Source of the DNA: DASSBG01 sp035699085
Lineage (GTDB): Bacteria; Pseudomonadota; Gammaproteobacteria; Xanthomonadales; Rhodanobacteraceae
Direction of reading: 5' to 3'
NCBI GenBank assembly: GCA_035699085.1
Contig: DASSBG010000040.1
Location: 1 to 22,392, forward strand
Length of the DNA: 22,392 bases
Part shown: in pieces, positions 16,598-22,392 of the stretch
Layout of the letters: each line of letters opens with the position of its first letter
Numbering within the stretch: the stretch's first letter is position 1
Program-made: the position numbers and the translations under genes
Notes under the pieces: model-generated
Seen by the model: only the letters and a program-made list of their open reading frames with translations
Databases searched by the model: none
Told to the model about the DNA's origin: nothing

Positions 16598-17740
16598 TCA
16601 GAAGCTTCCGCTGGTCGGCGCGGCGCCCGTCGCCGGGTCGAGACGGAACTGCGCCACATTGGCGCGGCGGTAAGGCTGCAGGTCGAACGGCTTGCCGTTT
16701 ACCGAGACCCTGGCCTCCACGGAATTGCCCAGGCGAATGTCGAGCACCCGGTTGCTGTGGTAGCTGTGCTCGCCGGCTGGAAGCAGCCCGTATTCCAGCC
16801 GCTCGCCCGCGGCATCGGTGATCTCGACCCAGCTTGGTGCGGCCAGGTCGATGTCGATCTCGTGTTTTTCGCCAGCGGTGGCTGCCGCCGCGGCGGGCCG
16901 CGCAGTGATGTCGGGAGCGGCGGGCGCGGCGATGGATGGCGCGGCGGCGGCATCCGCCGCGATGTCGTCGTGCAATGCGCCGAATGGCGCCATCGAGGCC
17001 ATCAATGGCTGCGAGCTGTTGCGGCCGGGGCTGAGGCCTGCGTCCGCCAGCGCAGTGGACGCCGTCGGCGCCGACTCTAGCGGCGCGACCCGCGCACCCT
17101 GGTGGTGCAGGCCGCTGTTGAGGCCGAGCACCACCACCGGCACCACCACCAGCGCGGTGATGATCATGTAGGTGGCAACCACCGAGTAGCGCTGCCACAG
17201 GTAACGGCGGCGCGAAATGCCGCCCGTGGGCGTCAGCTTCGGCGGCGCCACCGCGGCGCGCGCCAGCGTGGGCTGCAGCGGCGGCAGGTCGACGCCGAGC
17301 AGCTTCCCGTAGCTGCGCAGGTAGCCGCGCAGGTAGACGGGACAGTCGATGCCGGTGAGTTCGTCCTCTTCCAGCTTGCGCAGCACACGCGCCGGCAGCC
17401 GCAGGCGCCGGCCGGCATCCTCCAGCGTGAGGTCGCGGGCAATGCGGGCCGCCCTCAGGCGCGCCCCGAGGTCGGCGAGCGAGGTGACGTGATCGGCTTG
17501 CGGCGCATCGTCGGTCGATGCAGCCGCGACCCATGCCGGACCGGCCGGTTCCGTGGCGGCCGGCGTGCCCGTCGGCGCCGCGTCTACCGCTGCTGGCTCG
17601 TCCGCCGCCGGCACGGGAACCGCCTGCGGCACCTCGGGCGTCTCCGCCCGTGCCTGCAGCAGGTCAACCTGCCGATCGTTCTTGCGTGCCGCGGCCTGCC
17701 GCTGCCGCCGACTCCCCTTCTGACGCTTGCTGGAACTCAT
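16598..17740 (-). CDS. rodZ: RodZ, cell-shape protein with HTH and DUF4115
   Basis: A 380-residue bitopic membrane protein that links MreB to the elongasome. A helix-turn-helix of the HTH_25 type covers ~87-150 (LGARLRAARIARDLTLEDAG, ending YLRSYGKLLGVD). One helix is at ~186-207. An Ala/Pro-rich periplasmic linker (~210-290) leads to a DUF4115 beta domain at ~295-368. The first ~85 residues are an extra region: a basic start (SSSKRQKGSRRQRQAAARKN) and a Pro/Ala-rich acidic stretch before the HTH, whereas E. coli RodZ begins almost directly with its HTH. The ATG overlaps the pilW stop (ATGA) and no later start precedes the HTH, so the extension seems real. Confidence 0.93.
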   Translation of the reverse strand: MSSSKRQKGSRRQRQAAARKNDRQVDLLQARAETPEVPQAVPVPAADEPAAVDAAPTGTPAATEPAGPAWVAAASTDDAPQADHVTSLADLGARLRAARIARDLTLEDAGRRLRLPARVLRKLEEDELTGIDCPVYLRGYLRSYGKLLGVDLPPLQPTLARAAVAPPKLTPTGGISRRRYLWQRYSVVATYMIITALVVVPVVVLGLNSGLHHQGARVAPLESAPTASTALADAGLSPGRNSSQPLMASMAPFGALHDDIAADAAAAPSIAAPAAPDITARPAAAAATAGEKHEIDIDLAAPSWVEITDAAGERLEYGLLPAGEHSYHSNRVLDIRLGNSVEARVSVNGKPFDLQPYRRANVAQFRLDPATGAAPTSGSF

Positions 17741-18558
17741 GATTTCGCTTCGCCGATCAAGCTGCGCGCCTGCTCCGAGTCCGGGAACTGGTCACGCAAG
17801 GTCTTGAGGTACTGCTGGGCCTCCGTCCGATCCCCCAGCTGCGATTCGATACGGTAACCCAGCAGCAGCGCCGCCGGATTGGGCTTGCCCAGCGCGTCGA
17901 AGCGCTGGATGAATGCGCGGGCGTGGAAATAATCCTTCTGCGCCACCATTGCGTCGGCCATCTGGAACAGCGCCTCTGCATTGCCGGGATCCAGCGCCAG
18001 CGCGCGGTCCAACTGCGCTTCGGCTTCCTTCGCCCGATGCAGCTTCATCAGGCAGGCGCCGGCATTGACGTAGGCCGCGGCCGGTGTGGCGTAGAAGGGA
18101 TCGGACACCGCCTTCTTGAAATAGCCGATCGATTCGTCCGCCTTGCCGATGCGGCAGAGGAAAGCCCCCAGGTTGTTGTTGACGCTGCCCTTGTCCGGCG
18201 CCAGCTTCACCGCCTGGCGGTAGTGCTGCTCAGCCAGCGCCAGCTTGCCGATGCGGTCGTAGAGCACGGCGATCACCGTCTGCGCCGGCACATAACCCGG
18301 GTCAAAGCGCAGCGCGGTCTGCAGCTTCTCCAGCGCCCGCTCGAGCTGGCCGCGTTGCATGTACTGCTGGCCGAGCTGGGTGTGTACGCGAGCGGCATCC
18401 TGGCGCTGCTGTGCCTCCGTCTCCTGCGGCCGCGGTGCATCGCTGATGCCCCCGCGCGTGGGCGTCGGCAGGGCCATCCGCGGGCTGTCGCTGGCGCAAC
18501 CGGCAACCAGCAGCAGGGCGCCTGCGAGGATCATCGGCCGCAGCAAGTCATGCAGCAT
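17737..18558 (-). CDS. pilW: type IV pilus biogenesis lipoprotein PilW/PilF (secretin pilotin)
   Basis: A 273-residue outer-membrane lipoprotein with a type II signal peptide (lipobox VAGC, Cys21) and a chain of TPR repeats from ~57 to ~240 (for example LGQQYMQRGQLERALEKLQTAL, VLYDRIGKLALAEQHYRQAV). In Pseudomonas, where it is called PilF, it carries the secretin PilQ to the outer membrane and helps it multimerise. The start at 18558 has GGAGG 7 nt upstream; the longer frame to 18627 lies in rlmN and lacks a signal peptide. It overlaps the rlmN end by 11 nt and rodZ by 4 nt, so it is translationally coupled. No other pilus gene is in the window. Confidence 0.93.
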   Translation of the reverse strand: MLHDLLRPMILAGALLLVAGCASDSPRMALPTPTRGGISDAPRPQETEAQQRQDAARVHTQLGQQYMQRGQLERALEKLQTALRFDPGYVPAQTVIAVLYDRIGKLALAEQHYRQAVKLAPDKGSVNNNLGAFLCRIGKADESIGYFKKAVSDPFYATPAAAYVNAGACLMKLHRAKEAEAQLDRALALDPGNAEALFQMADAMVAQKDYFHARAFIQRFDALGKPNPAALLLGYRIESQLGDRTEAQQYLKTLRDQFPDSEQARSLIGEAKS

Positions 18559-19648
18559 TGGCCGCCCTCCGTGCCAACATCGCCGAACGCGGCGTGCGGT
18601 CGAGCACCTGGCCCTTGAGCTGGCCACAGGCAGCGTCGATGTCCTCGCCCCGCGTACGTCGCACCATCGTCATCACGTCGGCCGCCATGAGAATCTGGCG
18701 AAAGGCGTCGATGTCGGCCGCATCGGCCCTGACGTAGCGGGTGCCAGGAAACGGGTTGAATGGAATCAGGTTGACCTTTGCGGGCAGGCGCCGCATCAGG
18801 CGCACCAGTTGCCGCGCATGCTCCGGGCGGTCATTGACGCCTTTCATCAGCGTGTATTCGAAGGTGATGGAGGTGCGTGGACGGCGCGCGGCGTAGCGGG
18901 CGCAGGCATCGAGCAATTCGGCGATCGGGTACTTCTTGTTCAGAGGCACCAGCGGCGTGCGCAACTCGTCGTTTGGCGCATGCAGCGACACGGCGAGCGA
19001 CACGTCACTGACCTCGCCCAGCTTGTCCATCATCGGCACCAGGCCGGCAGTCGACAGCGTCACGCGCTTGCTGGCCAGGCCGAAGCCGAAATCGTCGCGC
19101 ATCACGTTCATTGCGCGCACGACATTGTCGAAGTTCAACAACGGCTCGCCCATGCCCATCATCACCACGTTGGTGATGCGCTGCTGGCCGCCTTCGCGCG
19201 CCAGCTGCCGGGCCGCAACCAGCACCTGGCCAATGATCTCGGCGGCCGAAAGGTTGCGGTTGAAGCCCTGCGCGCCGGTCGAACAGAAGCTGCAGTTGAG
19301 CGCGCAGCCGATCTGCGAGGAAACGCACAGCGTGCCGCGTGAAGTCTCGGGGATGAACACCGTCTCGATGGCGTTGCCGGCATCCATGCCCATCAACCAT
19401 TTGTGGGTGCCGTCCACCGACACCTTTTCCAGCAGCACCTTGGGCGGCTCCACCCGCGCGCGCTCGGCAAGCGAGGCGCGCAGGGTCTTGCCGAGGTTGC
19501 TCATCGCGCCGAAGTCGTCGACGCCATGCTGGAAGATCCACTTCATGAGCTGGTCGGCGCGATACGGCTTTTCGCCCCATCCGGCCAGCAGTGCCCGCAG
19601 CCCGTCCCGGTCGTAATCAAGCAGGTTGACGAGGCTGGTGGCAGTCAT
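18548..19648 (-). CDS. rlmN: RlmN, dual-specificity 23S rRNA/tRNA adenosine C2 methyltransferase
   Basis: A 366-residue radical SAM enzyme that methylates C2 of A2503 in 23S rRNA and A37 of several tRNAs. The iron-sulfur cluster cysteines are Cys115, Cys119 and Cys122 (CALNCSFC), and the methyl-carrying Cys341 lies in RTRGEDIDAACGQL. GMGEPLLNFDNV and SLHAPND are family motifs. The ATG at 19648 matches family length; a longer frame to 19750 runs into ndk and is rejected. It starts 7 nt after the ndk stop and overlaps pilW at its end. Confidence 0.97.
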   Translation of the reverse strand: MTATSLVNLLDYDRDGLRALLAGWGEKPYRADQLMKWIFQHGVDDFGAMSNLGKTLRASLAERARVEPPKVLLEKVSVDGTHKWLMGMDAGNAIETVFIPETSRGTLCVSSQIGCALNCSFCSTGAQGFNRNLSAAEIIGQVLVAARQLAREGGQQRITNVVMMGMGEPLLNFDNVVRAMNVMRDDFGFGLASKRVTLSTAGLVPMMDKLGEVSDVSLAVSLHAPNDELRTPLVPLNKKYPIAELLDACARYAARRPRTSITFEYTLMKGVNDRPEHARQLVRLMRRLPAKVNLIPFNPFPGTRYVRADAADIDAFRQILMAADVMTMVRRTRGEDIDAACGQLKGQVLDRTPRSAMLARRAANAA

Positions 19649-19655
19649 GGTGTCG

Positions 19656-20084
19656 TCACTGGCGGTCAAAAATGTCCGCGGGTTGGAAGAAGTATCCGAT
19701 TTCGAATTCTGCTGTTTCCGCGGCATCCGAACCGTGAACCGCGTTGGCATCGATGGATTCCGCGAAGTCGGCCCGGATGGTTCCCGGCGCGGCTTCCCTG
19801 GGGTTGGTCGCGCCCATCAATTCGCGGTGGCGCGCGATGGCGTTGTCGCCTTCCAGCACCTGGATCATCACGGGGCCGGAAATCATGAAGTCGACGAGGG
19901 GGCCAAAGAACGGCCGCTCGCGGTGCACGGCGTAGAACCCTTCGGCCTCGCTGCGGGTCAGGTGCTTCATCCTGGCTGCGGCGATGCGCAGGCCGGCCTT
20001 CTCGAAACGGGTGTAAATCTCGCCGATGACGTTCTTGGCGACGGCATCGGGCTTGATGATCGAAAGGGTGCGCTCCAGCGCCAT
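19656..20084 (-). CDS. ndk: nucleoside diphosphate kinase
   Basis: A 142-residue enzyme that transfers the gamma-phosphate of ATP to NDPs and dNDPs through a phosphohistidine. His117 is in the signature NAVHGSD, and the N-terminal ERTLSIIKPDAV and the PFF motif are in place. The ATG at 20084 has GGAGAA 6 nt upstream; the frame upstream to 20138 is rejected. It heads the ndk-rlmN-pilW-rodZ-yfgM-bamB-der block. An intrinsic-type terminator facing this gene lies 58 nt upstream, so its leader may be regulated. Confidence 0.98.
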   Translation of the reverse strand: MALERTLSIIKPDAVAKNVIGEIYTRFEKAGLRIAAARMKHLTRSEAEGFYAVHRERPFFGPLVDFMISGPVMIQVLEGDNAIARHRELMGATNPREAAPGTIRADFAESIDANAVHGSDAAETAEFEIGYFFQPADIFDRQ

Positions 20085-20142
20085 TGGATTTTCTCCGGAT
20101 AGGCGGGCCGCAGGGCGGTGCGACCCAAAGGGTAACATGGAA

Positions 20143-20166
20143 AAACCCGCGTATGGACGCGGGTTT
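20143..20166 (-). terminator. intrinsic-type terminator or attenuator upstream of ndk
   Basis: A perfect 10-bp stem (AAACCCGCGT with ACGCGGGTTT) and a 4-nt loop are followed on the minus strand by five T residues (20145-20141), the form of a Rho-independent terminator. It points at ndk, yet no minus-strand gene lies between it and 20946. It could end antisense transcription coming from the psrA-like region, attenuate the ndk operon, or end a short RNA. On the plus strand the run of Ts is only three. Confidence 0.75.
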
Positions 20167-20186
20167 AGCCGACTTGGCTGCGGGCA

Positions 20187-20192
20187 ATTCTA
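20187..20192 (-). promoter_or_regulatory. possible -10 element (TAGAAT) upstream of the ndk leader terminator
   Basis: A minus-strand TAGAAT (5 of 6 to TATAAT) lies 21 nt before the terminator stem. No convincing -35 is seen at 17-18 bp (GTGCGC or CGTGCG). If active, the transcript would begin near 20180 and meet the hairpin after about 15 nt. Confidence 0.3.
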
Positions 20193-20233
20193 GCCCAGAT
20201 CCGGTTCCCGCGCACGCAGTTCCGGGTTCCGGT

Positions 20234-20263
20234 TTGACGCCATGGGCGGGCCCGGACTACGAT
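20234..20263 (+). promoter_or_regulatory. promoter of the psrA-like/fadN-like unit
   Basis: TTGACG (20234-20239, 5 of 6) and TACGAT (20258-20263, 4 of 6) are separated by 18 bp, followed about 32 nt later by the ATG of the regulator. The -10 overlaps the first bases of the palindromic operator, which suits repression. Confidence 0.6.
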
Positions 20264-20279
20264 CAAACAAGCGTTTGAT
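20262..20279. promoter_or_regulatory. palindromic operator of PsrA type
   Basis: A perfect 7-bp inverted repeat, ATCAAAC and GTTTGAT, with a 4-nt spacer (AAGC). It contains CAAAC-N4-GTTTG, matching the published Pseudomonas PsrA pattern (G/C)AAAC-N2-4-GTTT(G/C). It overlaps the -10 and start region of the adjacent TetR gene, predicting autorepression and control of the downstream dehydrogenase. Binding itself is inferred. Confidence 0.75.
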
Positions 20280-20295
20280 TCATCCAGGGGAATCC

Positions 20296-20925
20296 ATGTC
20301 CAACACCCAGTTCTCGACCAAGGACCGCATCCTCGGCGCCGCCGAAGAGCTGTTCGCCCAGCACGGCTTCAGTGGCACCTCGCTGCGCCAGGTCACCAGC
20401 AGGGCGGACGTCAACATCGCCGCGGTCAACTACCACTTCGGCAGCAAGGAAAACCTGGTCAACGAGGTCTTCCGCCGGCGCATGGACGAGATGAGCGCCC
20501 AGCGCCTGGCCCTGCTCGAGGCGGCGAAGCGAGAACACCCCTGCGCGCTGGAGCCGGTGCTGGCGGCGTTCGTCGAGCCGGCCCTGGCGATGGCCCAGGA
20601 TCGCCATGGCGGCGGCGCTTTCATCCGCGTCATCGCCCGCGCCTACGCCGAGAAGAACGACAACCTGCGCAAGTTCCTGTCCGACCAGTACGGCCATGTG
20701 CTGCGCGATTTCGCCAAGGCGATCGCAGGCTGTGTCCCGGCGCTGGGCAAGGAGCAGTTGTACTGGCGGCTGGATTTCCTGTCCGGGGCGCTGACCTACG
20801 CAATGGCCGATTTCGGCCTGATCAAGCGGCCCGCCGGATTGACTGAAGCCGCCCACCGCGAACGCGCCGCCCGCGAACTCATCCGCTTCGCATCCGCCGG
20901 CTTGAAAGCCGACACGAAATTTTGA
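20296..20925 (+). CDS. TetR-family regulator, PsrA-like
   Basis: A 209-residue TetR repressor. The N-terminal HTH (~10-56; ILGAAEELFAQHGFSGTSLRQVTSRADVNIAAVNYHFGSKENL) closely resembles that of Pseudomonas PsrA, including TSLRxxTSxAxVNxAAVNYHFGSK. The C-terminal half (~75-205) is a helical ligand domain. PsrA proteins sense long-chain fatty acids or acyl-CoAs and repress beta-oxidation genes. The start at 20296 has AGGGGA just upstream; a frame from 20242 crosses the promoter and is rejected. A PsrA-type palindrome sits in its promoter, and the fatty-acid gene starts 20 nt after its stop, so an autoregulated operon is likely. The true effector is not shown by sequence. Confidence 0.88.
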   Translation: MSNTQFSTKDRILGAAEELFAQHGFSGTSLRQVTSRADVNIAAVNYHFGSKENLVNEVFRRRMDEMSAQRLALLEAAKREHPCALEPVLAAFVEPALAMAQDRHGGGAFIRVIARAYAEKNDNLRKFLSDQYGHVLRDFAKAIAGCVPALGKEQLYWRLDFLSGALTYAMADFGLIKRPAGLTEAAHRERAARELIRFASAGLKADTKF

Positions 20926-20945
20926 AATACAAAGGCTTACAGAAC

Positions 20946-22392
20946 ATGTCTGAGAAATTGCTTGTACGAAGGGCCGCCGTGCTCGGAGCCGGCGTGATGG
21001 GCGCGCAGATCGCCGCGCACCTGACCAACGCCGGTGTCGACACGGTGCTGTTCGACCTGCCGGCGAAGGACGGCAATCCCGACGGCGTGGTGCTCAAGGC
21101 GATATCCAACCTCGGCAAGCTCAGCCCGGCGCCGCTGGCCGGCAAGGCATTGGCCGGGGCCATCGTGCCGGCCAACTACGACGACGGGCTCGAACTGCTG
21201 CGGGACTGCGACCTGATCGTCGAGGCCATCGCCGAACGCATGGACTGGAAGCAGGACCTGTACCGCAGGATCGCGCCGTTCGTGCCGGCCCATGCGGTGC
21301 TGGCGAGCAACACCTCCGGCCTGGGCATCAACGCGCTGGCCGGCGTGCTGCCAGCGGAGCTGCGCCATCGCTTTTGCGGCGTGCACTTCTTCAACCCCCC
21401 GCGCTACATGCACCTGGCCGAGCTGATCCCGGCCAAAACCACCGACGCCGCGGTGCTGGAAGGCCTGGAAACCTTCCTGGCCACCACCCTCGGCAAGGGC
21501 GTGGTCCATGCCCGCGATACCCCGAACTTCATCGGCAACCGCATCGGCGTGTTCTCGATCCTGGCGACGATGCACCACACGCAAGCGTTCGGCCTGGGCT
21601 TCGATATCGCCGATGCGCTGACCGGGCCGGGCATCGGCCGGCCGAAGTCGGCCACCTACCGCACTGCTGACGTGGTGGGGCTGGATACCATGGCCCACGT
21701 GATCGGAACCATGGCCGATACCCTGCCCGACGATCCCTGGCATGCCCACTTCAAGACGCCGAAGTGGCTGCAAGCGCTGGTCGCCAAGGGCGCGCTCGGG
21801 CAGAAAGCCGGCGCAGGCATCTACAGCAAGCGCGGCAAGGACATCCTCGTGCTCGACCTGAAGGCGCAGGACTACCGCCCCAGCGCCGGTGAAGTCGACG
21901 CAGAAATCGGTGCGATCCTGAAGGAGCGCGATCCGGCGAAGAAATTCGCCGCCCTGCGCGCCAGCGCGCATCCGCAGGCGCAGTTCCTTTGGGCGGTGTT
22001 CCGCGACCTGTTCCATTACAGCGCCTTCCATCTCAGCGATATCGCCGACACCGCGCGGGACGTCGACCTCGCCATCCGCTGGGGCTACGGCTGGGCGCTG
22101 GGGCCGTTCGAAACCTGGCAGGCCGCGGGCTGGAAGCAGGTCGCCGAGTGGATCGCCGAAGACATCGTCGCCGGCAAGGCCATGGGCAACGCGCCGCTGC
22201 CCGACTGTGTCTTCGATGGCCGCGACGGCGTGCACGGCGCCGAGGGCAGCTTCAGTCCGGCGCAGAACGCGAAGCTGCCCCGCTCCACGCTTCCCGTCTA
22301 CCGCCGCCAGCGCTTCCCCGATCCCTTGCTGGGCGAGCGCTTCGACCCGGGCGAGACGGTGTTCGAGAACGACGGCATCCGCCTTTGGCACG
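20946..22392 (+). CDS. 3-hydroxyacyl-CoA dehydrogenase (FadN type), 3' end outside the window
   Basis: The frame is open from the ATG at 20946 to the window end (482 residues) with no stop. NAD-binding GAGVMG is at 14-19; the dehydrogenase signature has NTSG (122-125) and candidate catalytic His147 in GVHFFNPPRYMHLAE. DTPNFIGNRIG opens the C-terminal dehydrogenase domain, and a second such domain region follows near 350-420. The dehydrogenase part comes first, as in Bacillus FadN, unlike E. coli FadB where the hydratase part leads. An enoyl-CoA hydratase domain is expected past the window edge (family about 790-800 residues). It oxidises L-3-hydroxyacyl-CoA in beta-oxidation. The gene is predicted to be co-transcribed with the psrA-like regulator; a thiolase gene is the expected next neighbour. 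Confidence 0.9.
   Translation, partial: MSEKLLVRRAAVLGAGVMGAQIAAHLTNAGVDTVLFDLPAKDGNPDGVVLKAISNLGKLSPAPLAGKALAGAIVPANYDDGLELLRDCDLIVEAIAERMDWKQDLYRRIAPFVPAHAVLASNTSGLGINALAGVLPAELRHRFCGVHFFNPPRYMHLAELIPAKTTDAAVLEGLETFLATTLGKGVVHARDTPNFIGNRIGVFSILATMHHTQAFGLGFDIADALTGPGIGRPKSATYRTADVVGLDTMAHVIGTMADTLPDDPWHAHFKTPKWLQALVAKGALGQKAGAGIYSKRGKDILVLDLKAQDYRPSAGEVDAEIGAILKERDPAKKFAALRASAHPQAQFLWAVFRDLFHYSAFHLSDIADTARDVDLAIRWGYGWALGPFETWQAAGWKQVAEWIAEDIVAGKAMGNAPLPDCVFDGRDGVHGAEGSFSPAQNAKLPRSTLPVYRRQRFPDPLLGERFDPGETVFENDGIRLWH

Noticed and set aside
15759..17534. 591-codon frame that would fuse a long N-terminal part to YfgM
   Set aside because: The upstream part is the shadow of rodZ in another frame. 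YfgM has a natural start at 16412 with the family N-terminus.
20161..20240. tRNA-like sequence before the psrA-like gene
   Set aside because: Short GGTTCC segments occur, but no acceptor stem, anticodon arm or T-loop can be formed around them.
20263..20856. 197-codon minus-strand frame opposite the TetR gene, as the gene served by the terminator at 20143
   Set aside because: It is the shadow of a clear TetR gene, has no recognisable domain, and its stop overlaps the operator region of the plus-strand gene.

Overview
The window is G+C-rich (about two thirds G+C by eye), densely coding, and reads as a chromosomal housekeeping segment of a gammaproteobacterium, most likely of the Xanthomonadales (Lysobacterales). 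The basis is the ndk-rlmN-pilW/pilF-rodZ-yfgM-bamB-der gene order, the style of the proteins, a guaB/guaA pair, 7-nt intergenic repeats, and a near-canonical gammaproteobacterial dif site. The genus cannot be fixed from the sequence alone.

Layout. Bases 2-29 are a XerCD/dif site matching the E. coli dif at 24 of 28 positions as I recall that sequence, so the window starts at the replication terminus. To its right are a membrane LtaS/OpgB-like sulfatase-fold transferase (+), tadA (-), alkB (+), an aldo/keto reductase (+), then guaA (-), a small DUF421 membrane protein (-) and guaB (-), a second unrelated-looking LtaS-like transferase (+), folD (-), and a rhodanese-MoeB/ThiF fusion (-). From 13.2 to 20.1 kb a tightly packed minus-strand block runs ndk, rlmN, pilW, rodZ, yfgM, bamB, der. 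Its junctions are 4-11 nt overlaps or gaps of 7-10 nt, except for a 185-nt gap between rodZ and yfgM. At the right end a PsrA-like TetR regulator (+) with a palindromic operator in its own promoter precedes a FadN-type 3-hydroxyacyl-CoA dehydrogenase (+) that runs off the window.

How they work together. guaB and guaA make GMP from IMP. The ndk-to-der block combines nucleotide balance, rRNA/tRNA methylation, pilus secretin assembly, cell shape, outer-membrane protein insertion (BamB, YfgM) and ribosome assembly (Der). The TetR/FadN pair is a predicted fatty-acid-responsive beta-oxidation unit. Thirteen of nineteen genes are on the minus strand, co-directional with a fork travelling leftward to dif.

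Non-coding structure: two copies of a 25-bp perfect inverted repeat (about 81-84 bp each), one of which supplies the last codons and the stop of the upstream gene; two 7-nt tandem arrays downstream of guaB; an A+T-rich patch with foreign-looking codons inside the guaA 3' end, a known integration hotspot; and an intrinsic-type terminator placed upstream of, and facing, ndk. I found no tRNA, rRNA, CRISPR array, transposase or integrase gene. I did not find an obviously new multi-gene system. The best leads are the dif site, the guaA 3' patch, the inverted-repeat family and the ndk leader.
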